64,000 bases of DNA from Bradyrhizobium sp. C9 (lineage in GTDB: Bacteria > Pseudomonadota > Alphaproteobacteria > Rhizobiales > Xanthobacteraceae), in the NCBI RefSeq assembly GCF_002532045.1, contig NZ_NWTG01000022.1, positions 57,507 to 121,506 of the forward strand, read 5' to 3'. The number at the start of each line of letters is the position of its first letter. The stretch's first letter is position 1. The position numbers and the translations under genes are program-made. Shown piece by piece: positions 54,483-62,810 of this stretch. The notes below the pieces were generated by a model. That model ran no database searches, had not been told where the DNA came from, and saw nothing but the letters and a program-made list of their open reading frames with translations.

Positions 54483-55589
54483 TCAGACTGCAAGACGATC
54501 CAAAGGAACCGTAACCCTCAACCTGAGCCCGCTCGGTAGCCAATTGTGCTCAACCTTGCCGCCGAGCTGATCAGAAATGCTGCGCTCCGCAAGCACGCTC
54601 CCAAAACCCTTGGCTGATGGCGGAGCGACAATTGCGGGGCCGCCTGTTTCCTTCCAATCAAGTTGTAAGTTGCCGCCCTCAGTCACCCATGTGACACTGA
54701 TCGAACCGGTCGGCTCCGATAGCGCGCCATACTTGGCCGCATTGGTCGTGGTTTCATGCAGCGCGAGAGCGAGACCGGTCACGGCCATCACACCCACGGG
54801 CACAGTGGGTCCCCCTAGGATGATGCGTTCGCGAGACGTGTCATCTTCGTACGGTCGCAAGACCGTTCGGACGACGTCTCCCACGGTCGTTCGCTCGCTG
54901 TGGGTCTCCGTACCCATAATCCCGGGACGGATGAGATCCTTGGCTTGCATGAGAGCGTTCAGGCGGCCTCGCAAGGATTGAGCCATTTCCTGCGGCGTTC
55001 GAGCCGACCGAGCGCTCAAACTTATGATGCCTTGGAAAACGGCAAACATGTTCTTTACGCGATGGTTTGCCTCCCGAGCGAGCAGCCGTTGGCGCTCTTG
55101 CGCAGCTACACGTTCGGTCGTCTCACTGACGATGCAGAGTACGCCGCCAATTTCGCCCGCCAGGTCTTGAACAGGAGAATAGGAGATGTCGAAGTAAACT
55201 GTTTCTGGGTAGCCGTGGCGCTCGATGTAGAAGGGACGATCCTTGGCGAAGACAGTTTCGCCGGTATTGAGGACGCCTCTAAGTAGCGGTTCCAGATCAT
55301 CCCACAACTCGGCCCAATTCTCGCGTGCAGGCCGTCCAAGAGCCGTTGGGTGCTTCTGACCTATCGACGGTGCATAGGCGTCATTGTATAGCGCCACAAA
55401 CTCCGGCCCCCAGAACAGCACGATCTGTGCTTTTGCCGGCAGCATAAGGCTGACTGCACTCTTGAGGTGTGCTGGCCAGTCCGCGATTGGCCCCAAGCTG
55501 GTGGCAGACCAGTCGAGAGACCTAATGAGTGCGGCAGCTTCGCCCCCACCTTGGGGAAAATCGCCTTCGACGTTGCGAACGGTGCCCAT
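54483..55589 (-). CDS. HWE-family sensor histidine kinase with PAS domain
   Basis: From the ATG at 55589 (368 aa) there is an N-terminal PAS region (about residues 25-160, with ALIRSLDWSATSLGPIADWP and FYIERHGYPETVYFDISYSP). The phospho-acceptor His176 is in AREANHRVKNMFAV, the N box is HETTTNAAKYGALS (278-291), and the WKE sequence of the G1 box is present. The H, W and E marks define the HWE class. No membrane helix is present, so it is cytosolic. It is visibly less GC-rich than its neighbours. No response regulator is adjacent. An upstream TTG at 55649 would add 20 residues. Confidence 0.87.
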   Translation of the reverse strand: MGTVRNVEGDFPQGGGEAAALIRSLDWSATSLGPIADWPAHLKSAVSLMLPAKAQIVLFWGPEFVALYNDAYAPSIGQKHPTALGRPARENWAELWDDLEPLLRGVLNTGETVFAKDRPFYIERHGYPETVYFDISYSPVQDLAGEIGGVLCIVSETTERVAAQERQRLLAREANHRVKNMFAVFQGIISLSARSARTPQEMAQSLRGRLNALMQAKDLIRPGIMGTETHSERTTVGDVVRTVLRPYEDDTSRERIILGGPTVPVGVMAVTGLALALHETTTNAAKYGALSEPTGSISVTWVTEGGNLQLDWKETGGPAIVAPPSAKGFGSVLAERSISDQLGGKVEHNWLPSGLRLRVTVPLDRLAV

Positions 55590-55797
55590 GGCGTTCAACA
55601 AGCAGGTTTTACCATCGGGAACAAGGCTCGCGACACCAGCTTGTGTCAAGTCCGTTGCGGGTCATTTTCGAGGGTCTCGGCGAGGACTATTGCCAGGTTG
55701 ATGTTCGCTTCTGCCCGTGCGCGCCGGGGAGCCGGGTTGGAAGCGTTGCGATTGCCTCACCTTGTGATTCAAACTCCCCAGGGTTCGCCCAGAAGCG

Positions 55798-56181
55798 TCA
55801 GCCCTTCTTGCGCGCCTTCGCCGGCACTTCCTTGGCATAGATATCGGGCTTGAAGCCGACGACGCGCTTGCCCCCGAGATCGAGCACCGGACGCTTGATC
55901 ATCGAGGGCTGCTCGGCCATCAGCGCCAGCGCCTTGCGCTCGTTCAAACCATCCTTGTCGGCGTCGGGCAGCTTCTTGAAGGTGGTGCCGGCGCGATTGA
56001 GCAGCGCTTCCCAGCCGACCTCGTCGCTCCACTGCTTGAGCTTGTCCTTGCCGATCCCGGCGGTCTTGTAATCGTGGAAGTCGTAGCCGACGCCGTGATC
56101 ATCGAGCCAGGCGCGCGCCTTCTTCATGGTGTCGCAGTTCTTGATGCCGTAGATGGTGATGGTCAAAGCCGTTCCCCGCAT
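55798..56181 (-). CDS. ArsC/Spx-family protein (YffB-like)
   Basis: This thioredoxin-fold protein (127 aa) has the pattern TIYGIKNCDTMKKARAWLDDHG (one Cys, Cys16 in this reading), RAGTTFKKL and the C-terminal MIKRPVLDLGGKRVVGFKPD. It is closest to the YffB/Spx subgroup, glutathione-linked reductases, rather than true arsenate reductase. A TTG 15 nt after the ATG is an alternative start. Confidence 0.85.
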   Translation of the reverse strand: MRGTALTITIYGIKNCDTMKKARAWLDDHGVGYDFHDYKTAGIGKDKLKQWSDEVGWEALLNRAGTTFKKLPDADKDGLNERKALALMAEQPSMIKRPVLDLGGKRVVGFKPDIYAKEVPAKARKKG

Positions 56182-56265
56182 GCGATTGCTGCGGGGAAAC
56201 TAGCCCCGCAGCCATCATAGCGCCAGATCGGACCGCGACGGTCTCCACACCGATATTGCCGGCGC

Positions 56266-56775
56266 TCAGTGCGCGTAGTGCGTGAAGACGAAATCCTGAT
56301 CGCTGGCATGGGCCTCGTGGCAGGCGAAGCAGGTCTCGTGCTGGGCGGCATCGACCGGCTTGCCGTCGATGAAGCGGCCAAAGCCCCAGCCGCCGGTCGA
56401 AGCATATTTGGTGGAGTCCTTGACCATCACCTGCACGGTGGTCGAAGGCCCCGTGACGAACGCGCCGTTGAGACCTTCAACCGGCTTGCGCTTCCAGGCG
56501 AGCTTCACCAGCACGGTGCCGTCGGGGAAGCGCGCGGCGCCGTCCTGATAGGCCTTCACGGCGGTCGCGTTGCCGAGCACACCGCGCAGTTCGTCGAGCC
56601 CGGTCTCCTCGCCGACCGCGATCAGCTTCCAGTCGCGATAGCCGTCCGGAATTTTCACGCCGAAGATCGGCGATGCCGGCGCCGCATCATCGGCATGTCC
56701 GACGGTGAACGGCAATGACGCGCTGATGCAGGCTGCCGCGATCGCGGCAGCTGCCCATTTCACAACCTGTTTCAT
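56266..56775 (-). CDS. Cytochrome P460 family protein
   Basis: From the ATG at 56775 (169 aa) there is a signal peptide (about residues 1-29, ending GHA), then the P460 core IPDGYRDWKLIAVGEE, GTVLVKLAWKRKPVEG, and a C-terminal haem-attachment motif ETCFACHEAHAS. P460 proteins oxidise hydroxylamine or bind NO; members in rhizobia have unknown roles. It lies 22 nt downstream of the hydrolase gene, same strand, so they are probably one operon. Confidence 0.82.
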   Translation of the reverse strand: MKQVVKWAAAAIAAACISASLPFTVGHADDAAPASPIFGVKIPDGYRDWKLIAVGEETGLDELRGVLGNATAVKAYQDGAARFPDGTVLVKLAWKRKPVEGLNGAFVTGPSTTVQVMVKDSTKYASTGGWGFGRFIDGKPVDAAQHETCFACHEAHASDQDFVFTHYAH

Positions 56776-56797
56776 GATTCCGTTGTCCGCCCGCGGC

Positions 56798-57838
56798 TTA
56801 GACCTTGCTGACGTCGATGATGGCCTGGGTGAAGGCCTGCGGCGCTTCCTGCGGCAGGTTGTGACCGATGCCGCCGGGCAGCTGGCGATGCTCGTAATGC
56901 CCGGAGAACTTCTTGGCATAGGCTGCCGGCTCCGGATGCGGCGCGCCGTTGGCATCGCCCTCCATCGTGATGGTCGGGATCGCGATCACGGGCGCCTGGG
57001 CCAGCGTCTTCTCGAACGCATCGTACTTCGCCTCGCCTTCGGCGAGACCAAGCCGCCAGCGGTAGTTGTGGATCACGATATCGACATGGTCGGGGTTCTC
57101 GAAGGCAACAGCGCTGCGGTCGTAGGTAGCGTCGTCGAACTTCCACTGCGGCGAGGCGAGCTGCCAGATCAGCTTGTTAAAATCGTGCCGGTTCTTGGCA
57201 TAGCCCTCGCGGCCACGCTCGGTCGCGAAATAGAACTGGTACCACCATTGCAGCTCGGCCTTCGGCGGCAGCGGCATCTTGCCGGCGGCCTGGCTGCCGA
57301 TCAGATAGCCGCTCACCGACACCATGGCCTTGCAGCGCTCGGGCCAGAGCGCCGCCATGATGTTCGCGGTGCGCGCGCCCCAATCGTAGCCGCCGAGCAC
57401 GGCCTTCTCGATCTTCAACGCGTCCATCAGCGCGATGATGTCGGCGGCGACCGCGACCGGCTGGCCGCTGCGCATCGTATCGCTCGCGAGGAAGCGCGTG
57501 GTGCCGTAGCCGCGCAGATGCGGCACGATCACGCGATAGCCGGCATCCGCCAGCGCCGGCGCGACGTCGGCATAGCTGTGGATATCGTAGGGCCAGCCGT
57601 GCAGCAGGATCACCGCGAGACCCGACGCCGGGCCCATCTCGACATAACCGGTATCGAGCACGCCGGCATTGATCTGCTTGACCGGACCGATCGCGGTGTG
57701 GCCACCGGCCTTGACCGCGGGCAACGCCGCCTTGGTCTGCGCCTGGGCCGATCCGATCAAGCCGAGCCTGGATGCGGCGAGGATCCCGCCTGCGATGCCG
57801 AGGAAGCGGCGGCGTTGCTGATTGATGGATTGGGACAT
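56798..57838 (-). CDS. Tat-exported alpha/beta hydrolase (epoxide hydrolase-like)
   Basis: The product (346 aa) has a twin-arginine signal (RRRFLG at residues 9-14) and an alpha/beta-hydrolase core. HGWP (80-83) forms the oxyanion region, the nucleophile is Asp152 in GGYDWGAR, and a His in GIGHNLPQEAP is near 329. Asp at the elbow fits epoxide hydrolases or haloacid-type dehalogenases more than esterases. It is divergent from the winged-helix regulator and precedes the P460 gene. Confidence 0.85.
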   Translation of the reverse strand: MSQSINQQRRRFLGIAGGILAASRLGLIGSAQAQTKAALPAVKAGGHTAIGPVKQINAGVLDTGYVEMGPASGLAVILLHGWPYDIHSYADVAPALADAGYRVIVPHLRGYGTTRFLASDTMRSGQPVAVAADIIALMDALKIEKAVLGGYDWGARTANIMAALWPERCKAMVSVSGYLIGSQAAGKMPLPPKAELQWWYQFYFATERGREGYAKNRHDFNKLIWQLASPQWKFDDATYDRSAVAFENPDHVDIVIHNYRWRLGLAEGEAKYDAFEKTLAQAPVIAIPTITMEGDANGAPHPEPAAYAKKFSGHYEHRQLPGGIGHNLPQEAPQAFTQAIIDVSKV

Positions 57839-58002
57839 GGCGATCTCCTTAAGTCTGGTGTCGGGATCGACTATCGCAGAGGCCGACCCCGTCCGCTTTC
57901 AGAGGACGTGGATTTATCCTTCAGAGCGTCGTGATTTTGGCCCCACGCCGCCTGTGCTAGGTTCCGCCCCGCATTCAGCCGCCGGCCGCCGGACCCTTCG
58001 AT

Positions 58003-59556
58003 TTGACCTACCGTTTCAACGACTTGACCCTCGATTCCGGGCGCCGGGAGCTGCGCCGCGGCGATGCCCTGGTGGCCGTCGAGCCGCAAGTCTTCGACCT
58101 GCTCGAGTTCCTGATCCGCGCCCGCGACCGCGTGGTCAGCCGCGACGAGGTGCTGGCGGCGGTCTGGCATGGGCGGATCGTCTCGGAAGCGACGCTCTCC
58201 AGCCGGGTCAATGCGGCACGGACGGCGATCGGCGACAATGGCGAGGAGCAGCGGCTGATCCGCACCCTGCCCCGCAAGGGGCTCCGCTTTGTCGGCGATG
58301 TCAGGGAGGATAGCGCGGTCGATCATCCGGTTGCGGACAAGGCCACCGCGTCGCGGCCAAGCGAGGGTCCGTCGATCGCGGTGTTGCCCTTCACCAATAT
58401 GAGCGGCGATCCCGAGCAGGATTATTTCGCCGACGGGATCGCCGAGGACATCACTACGGCGCTGGCGCGTTGCAGCCGCCTCACCGTGATCGCGCGCAAC
58501 TCCGCCTTCACCTACAAGGGCAAGGCGGTCGACATCCGCCAGGTCGGCCGTGACCTCGGCGTCGGCTATGTGCTCGAAGGCAGCGTCCGCCGCGGCGGCG
58601 ACCGCCTGCGCATCACCGGACAGTTGATCGACGCCGTCTCCGGCGCGCATCTGTGGGCCGACCGGTTCGACGGCGCGGCGACCGACGTGTTCGCCCTGCA
58701 GGACCGCATCACCGAGAACGTGGTCGGCGCCATCGAGCCGACCTTGCTGGTCGCGGAAGCCGAACGGGTGCGGACAGCGCCGCCGGACAGGCTCGACGCC
58801 TACGACCTGCTGCTGCGCGCGTACAGCCTGAGGTACGAGTTCACGCCCGCGAGCATGGAAGCCGCGCTCGACTGCCTCGACCGGGCGCTGGCGCTCGATC
58901 CGGCTTACGCGCCGGCGCTGGCGGCGTCGGCCTATTGCCACGCGATGCGTCATGTCCAGGGTTGGCTGAAGCCGAACGACGCCTACCGGGACCGCGCGGT
59001 CACGCAGGCCTGGCGCGCGGTCGAGCTCGCGCCGGGTGACCCGCAGGTGCTGTGGATGGCGGCGTTCGCGATCTGGAACATGGCCGACGAGATCGAGCCG
59101 GCGCGCGAATTGTTCGAGCGGTCGCTGGCGATCAACCCGAACTCGGCGATGGCGCTCGTGCTCTGCGGCTGGATCGAGGCGATGCGCGGCAACCAGCAGG
59201 CCGGGCGCGCCATGATCGAGCGCGCGCAACGGCTGAACCCGCGCGACCCCCGCGGCTGGTTCGCCTCCGCGGCGCTGGCGATCTGCGCGGTGCTCGACGA
59301 GAATTTCACTGAGGCGGTGACGTGGGCCGACAAGGCGCTGGCGCAGAACCGCCGCTTCGCGGTCGCGCTACGCGTCCTGATCGTGGCGCTGGTCAAGACC
59401 GGCGAGACCGAGCGCGCGACCCAAATCGCGCGCGAACTGCTCAAGGTCGATCCGGAGTTTTCGATCTCCGGATTCCTGGCGCGGATCCCCTTCCCGGTGG
59501 AAGCGATGTCGGCGACTTATCGCGAGACGCTGAGGGCGGCCGGCGTCCCGGACTGA
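58003..59556 (+). CDS. Winged-helix / TolB-like / TPR regulator
   Basis: This three-part protein (517 aa) has an OmpR-type winged helix (residues 1-97, with VEPQVFDLLEFLIRARDRVV and GRIVSEATLSSRVNAARTAI), then a TolB-N-like domain (about 125-240, SIAVLPFTNMSGDPEQDYFADGIAEDI). TPR helices follow to the end. This architecture is common in rhizobia as a transcription factor of unknown input, often annotated as adenylate-cyclase-like. The start is a TTG at 58003. The divergent hydrolase gene is the most likely target. Confidence 0.85.
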   Translation: MTYRFNDLTLDSGRRELRRGDALVAVEPQVFDLLEFLIRARDRVVSRDEVLAAVWHGRIVSEATLSSRVNAARTAIGDNGEEQRLIRTLPRKGLRFVGDVREDSAVDHPVADKATASRPSEGPSIAVLPFTNMSGDPEQDYFADGIAEDITTALARCSRLTVIARNSAFTYKGKAVDIRQVGRDLGVGYVLEGSVRRGGDRLRITGQLIDAVSGAHLWADRFDGAATDVFALQDRITENVVGAIEPTLLVAEAERVRTAPPDRLDAYDLLLRAYSLRYEFTPASMEAALDCLDRALALDPAYAPALAASAYCHAMRHVQGWLKPNDAYRDRAVTQAWRAVELAPGDPQVLWMAAFAIWNMADEIEPARELFERSLAINPNSAMALVLCGWIEAMRGNQQAGRAMIERAQRLNPRDPRGWFASAALAICAVLDENFTEAVTWADKALAQNRRFAVALRVLIVALVKTGETERATQIARELLKVDPEFSISGFLARIPFPVEAMSATYRETLRAAGVPD

Positions 59557-59560
59557 CGCT

Positions 59561-59586
59561 GCTCTGCCCCTTGAGCTTGGCAGAGC
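59561..59586 (+). terminator. Inverted repeat after the TPR regulator gene
   Basis: GCTCTGCC (59561-59568) and GGCAGAGC (59579-59586) are exact inverse repeats around 10 nt. It is 5 nt after the regulator's stop and marks the boundary where base composition falls towards the toxin-antitoxin island. There is no T tract. Confidence 0.45.
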
Positions 59587-59642
59587 GCATCGACTACATT
59601 GCGAATGCGGACCAGTTAGCGCCCGAAGAGCACCGCGCAGAT

Positions 59643-59786
59643 ATGCGCACGCGAAGAAGCAACTTTTGTCAAATCGTCGAAGCCATTTGGTTCGACGTTC
59701 GTCCGCATCTGCTAGACCTTCACCGGCAAGGAATTCGCCCCGACGATCACAGTATCGATGCCGGAGGATGGTTGCCGCTGGCGTAG
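59643..59786 (+). CDS. Short ORF (47 aa) at the island edge, doubtful
   Basis: An ATG at 59643 opens MRTRRSNFCQIVEAIWFDVR then PHLLDLHRQGIRPDDHSIDA. In-frame extension to a TTG at 59571 gives 71 aa. It may be the remnant of a gene cut by integration of the island. There is no clear ribosome-binding site. Confidence 0.3.
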   Translation: MRTRRSNFCQIVEAIWFDVRPHLLDLHRQGIRPDDHSIDAGGWLPLA

Positions 59787-59807
59787 GTGATTACCCAATT
59801 AGAAGAA

Positions 59808-60524
59808 CTAGGAGAAGAGCCCCCCGCCCCCAGCGCTGCGGCGACGAGTCTCCGCCGTCCGCCCTTCGAGAATCTCCGTCCACAGCTCGTATGTTTCCCT
59901 GACCATCTGGTCAAGTTCATCGAACTTGAACAGCTCGATCTTTTCGTCAGTGAATATCACTGGCGTGCGCGGCCCGTTCTTTGAACGAGCGAACTGCACA
60001 ATTGCGAGCGTTACGTCCGCGAAGTCCGGATCGGCGGCCCTAATGCGCTCGTGCATGACGGAGAAGACAAACCTCCGTCCATTGGCGGTTAGCCCCTTGG
60101 CGCGTCGAGGGTCCAAGAACGGAATGAGCGCACGCTCATTGAAGGTCAGCACAACGGGCTGCCAAAAGACGACCTTCGTGCCAATTCCCAACTGAAGAGG
60201 AAAGATGTCGAGTCGTCGTCCAACGATCTCGCGGGCTTGCACGAAGTCGAAAAGCCCCGCTGCTACCTGAAGATTTGCTTGCTCTTCCGCGTCGCTTTTC
60301 GACTTCCTGCGGATCGTACCTTCGATCTTCTCCCACGGAGTGGCTGGCATCGGCCCAATGAGGTCCGATTGAATGTTGAGCACGTCTGAGATCGTGGCCC
60401 GGACGGGAGCGTAAGAGTACGGCGGGCGCCCAAATTGCATTTGTTGCAGCGCGCGTCGCTTCTCATCCCTCGATAGCGGCGCAATGCGTGCGAGATCGGT
60501 TTCAGGTAAAGGGCGTATCTTCAC
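59808..60524 (-). CDS. Putative SocB-like replication-blocking toxin
   Basis: The product (238 aa) has no membrane segment or signal peptide. Residues 52-56 read QSDLI, matching the bacterial beta-sliding-clamp-binding pentapeptide (consensus QL[SD]LF). The middle has VVLTFNERALIPFLDPRRAK and the end is RRSAGGGGLFS. It overlaps the Panacea/SocA-like gene by 23 nt. In Caulobacter the SocA adaptor (DUF4065) delivers the toxin SocB to ClpXP, and SocB blocks replication by binding the clamp. The arrangement and motif suggest the same here. Homology itself was not tested by alignment. Confidence 0.6.
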   Translation of the reverse strand: MKIRPLPETDLARIAPLSRDEKRRALQQMQFGRPPYSYAPVRATISDVLNIQSDLIGPMPATPWEKIEGTIRRKSKSDAEEQANLQVAAGLFDFVQAREIVGRRLDIFPLQLGIGTKVVFWQPVVLTFNERALIPFLDPRRAKGLTANGRRFVFSVMHERIRAADPDFADVTLAIVQFARSKNGPRTPVIFTDEKIELFKFDELDQMVRETYELWTEILEGRTAETRRRSAGGGGLFS

Positions 60525-61050
60525 TGGGCTCTCCGGCAGAAGGCTGGCTACCGACTGATACCTTGTGGTGCTTGAAGCGCTCCCGAATCACCTCGTCGGG
60601 AATACGCATCCCAAATGCCAAAGATGTTCTGCCTTTGTCTACTACAAAATGCCAAGGCGCCCCCCTCGCGTGGGATATATCCACTAGTCGCCCGGGTGTC
60701 ATTCGCCCGTAGGACTGAATGATGCGCCCCACGTGCCGAATGACATAGGGGTCGGTTGGAGCTGCAATTGGCTGCCGGGTGCCCTTTACGATGTTCAGCC
60801 GCGCAGCCTTGAAGCCGATTGGCGCAGCTCCGGCACTTTTGAAAGCTTGATACACAGTGGGATGGACGGGGCCGTATTCCCAGGCTTCGAAATAGCCGGA
60901 CACCAATGGCTGCCCGTGCTCGATCAGATAAATCGCATGCGCAAAGTACAATAGCTTCTGAAGCGCCAAATTCGTCAGGGGCTGACCAATTCGCTCGCTT
61001 TCATCCAGCATCAGATTCGCGATGCAGCGCGGGTCGTAGACCTCAGTCAT
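60502..61050 (-). CDS. Panacea-domain (DUF4065, SocA-like) antitoxin
   Basis: From the ATG at 61050 (182 aa) the Panacea domain covers most of the protein: LALQKLLYFAHAIYLIEHGQ (28-47), PLVSGYFEAWEYGPVHPTVYQ (48-68), then a helical half and a polar C-terminal tail. Such proteins neutralise many unrelated toxins encoded beside them; SocA of Caulobacter is a ClpXP adaptor. It lies 31 nt after darG and overlaps the next gene, so it belongs to the same transcript. Longer in-frame upstream residues overlap darG and are rejected. Confidence 0.88.
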   Translation of the reverse strand: MTEVYDPRCIANLMLDESERIGQPLTNLALQKLLYFAHAIYLIEHGQPLVSGYFEAWEYGPVHPTVYQAFKSAGAAPIGFKAARLNIVKGTRQPIAAPTDPYVIRHVGRIIQSYGRMTPGRLVDISHARGAPWHFVVDKGRTSLAFGMRIPDEVIRERFKHHKVSVGSQPSAGEPSEDTPFT

Positions 61051-61081
61051 CGAAGGCACTTCAATCGAGAGTAAGACGCGC

Positions 61082-62170
61082 TTACTTGGTTTGGGTCGGT
61101 ACCAGCCCGGCGTCCATAAGCGACGACAGCGCAATCTCAATAGTACGATCTTCGAATAGCCTCAGCTTTCGTTCACCCGCTGTCTTCCCTCCGGGCCAAC
61201 TCGCGAGCCGCTCCCGGACGGCACCGACGTTCGGCTCGACAGCTCCTTCATTGACAAGCCAATCAACTGTCGCAAGTAGCTCCATGCCCAGAGGAGATTC
61301 GAATCCGTCGATCAGTTCGGATGTCTTCTCTAGTGCCGGTCGGAATGACTTGACATCAAGCGACGTTAGGTAGGCGGAAACCTTGTCCTTCTTCGCGTCA
61401 TCGAAGTGAATAACGTCGAACGGACCCGCGTCGCCTAAGCGCTTGTCGCAATGCAGGTAGCTTCCATCAAGCCCGTCAAGAAGGTGCTTGAGTTTCTCGG
61501 AGTACGGTCCGAACTTGTTCGCGGAGAACTGAAACTTCATCTGATTGTCGAGGTCTAGCTTCACGACAAAGCGTTCCAGGAAATAGCCGAGCTTCTGGAT
61601 TTCAAGAAGCGTGCAGTCAAATCCTAGGATCGAATAACGCCGAACTAACTCAGCGATGAGTGCGCGAGTCGCGGTTAGCTTCTCGACACCCTTTCTCTTA
61701 GCCACGTTTTGGTACTTCGCTGTCGGCTCGTATACGAGCACGTCTACGCCCTCTAGCTCACCCAAGGCGGCTTCAATCTTCGGGCGGACATCCTTCCAAG
61801 CCAAACCGCCGTTGCCTGCACCCAAGGGGGGCAGAGCAATCGACTTGATGCCGTTCGTCTTGATGACAAGCTTTAGATCTTCCAAGCCTTGTACGATCCA
61901 CTCCATCCTCGACGGAAATCGCCAATGGGCTTTCGTCGGGAAATTCACAATCCACTTCGGACCGAACATCTGTCGACGTTCCGTCACGAACATTTTGCCG
62001 ACCTGAACCTCATCTGACCGGCAAGCTGCTTCGTACGCGTTGAAGTTTTCGGGGTACGCTTCCTTGAACATCAAAGCGACACCCTTGCCCATAACGCCCA
62101 CCGTGTTGACGGTGTTGACGAGGGCTTGAGCGTCTGCGTCCAGGAGATTTCCTTGTGTGAAGCGGATCAT
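61082..62170 (-). CDS. darG: DarG: macrodomain DNA ADP-ribosylglycohydrolase antitoxin
   Basis: The product (362 aa) has an N-terminal macrodomain (1-155) that removes ADP-ribose from DNA: VNTVNTVGVMGKGVALMFKE (18-37), IVNFPTKAHWR with Lys80 at the position known to be essential in DarG of Thermus aquaticus, and LPPLGAGNGGL (113-123). A C-terminal domain (about 165-362) has IQKLGYFLERF (191-201) and NKFGPYSEKL (218-227), and in known systems contacts the toxin directly. It starts 1 nt after darT ends. Confidence 0.93.
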   Translation of the reverse strand: MIRFTQGNLLDADAQALVNTVNTVGVMGKGVALMFKEAYPENFNAYEAACRSDEVQVGKMFVTERRQMFGPKWIVNFPTKAHWRFPSRMEWIVQGLEDLKLVIKTNGIKSIALPPLGAGNGGLAWKDVRPKIEAALGELEGVDVLVYEPTAKYQNVAKRKGVEKLTATRALIAELVRRYSILGFDCTLLEIQKLGYFLERFVVKLDLDNQMKFQFSANKFGPYSEKLKHLLDGLDGSYLHCDKRLGDAGPFDVIHFDDAKKDKVSAYLTSLDVKSFRPALEKTSELIDGFESPLGMELLATVDWLVNEGAVEPNVGAVRERLASWPGGKTAGERKLRLFEDRTIEIALSSLMDAGLVPTQTK

Positions 62171-62171
62171 T

Positions 62172-62810
62172 TCAGAGAAACCAATGTCTGCGGGTGACGA
62201 CTTGCACCTTGTGGCCTTTCGAATCGCATAGCGCTCCGATCTCAGTCTTTACCGCATCGTTGTAGCAAGCGATGCCCAGTAGCGCGCTCAGCGGCAGCTT
62301 CTTATGAACCAAGGCTTCTGCCTGACACTTTTCGAACTTTTCCATATCGTCTTTTTTGAAGTTCTTGACCTGCAACTCCGGCCAAATGATCCAGTCGAGA
62401 TCGGCTAGATCCTCTGAAAACTGCGCCAACTTCAGTTTCGCGTGCCTGTCTGTGAAAACGAACGGAATGCCCTTTTCCTTCAGCAAGTGCAGCGAGGAAA
62501 TCAAAATAACGATGTCCTCGATGGGTTTCTTCGGAATGCCGCCGTACCCGGTTTTGATGTTGTAGAGCATCGGGCTAAACGGCGTGAAATAGAACGGCAC
62601 GTAGTCGCCAAGGGTTCCGCCCGGCCCGCACGGCACCGGGTGCGCCCTGCGCTTCCCAATCAGTTCTTGATTGCCGATCTCAACGTACTTCGAGTTCTTG
62701 GCGTCGTTCCCGCATACACACCCACCGTCATTCAACACCCTTCCGATGTTGCCCTTATGGCAAATCCGAAAAATGAACGCCTTCTGGGGATTCAAAAGCT
62801 CCTTGGACAT
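62172..62810 (-). CDS. darT: DarT: DNA ADP-ribosyltransferase toxin
   Basis: DarT transfers ADP-ribose from NAD to bases in single-stranded DNA, stopping replication; DarTG systems also give phage defence. Numbered from the ATG at 62810 (212 aa): FIFRICHKGNI (12-22) and DYVPFYFTPFSPMLY (69-83) are family hallmarks, and Glu165 in CQAEALVHKKLPLSALLGI is the expected catalytic glutamate. Length is normal. A GTG at 62834 would add eight residues; neither start has a strong ribosome-binding site. Low-GC composition fits recent transfer. Confidence 0.93.
   Translation of the reverse strand: MSKELLNPQKAFIFRICHKGNIGRVLNDGGCVCGNDAKNSKYVEIGNQELIGKRRAHPVPCGPGGTLGDYVPFYFTPFSPMLYNIKTGYGGIPKKPIEDIVILISSLHLLKEKGIPFVFTDRHAKLKLAQFSEDLADLDWIIWPELQVKNFKKDDMEKFEKCQAEALVHKKLPLSALLGIACYNDAVKTEIGALCDSKGHKVQVVTRRHWFL

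Noticed and set aside
61051..61140. 30-residue upstream extension of the Panacea protein
   Set aside because: It overlaps the end of darG; the ATG at 61050 begins right before the conserved domain.
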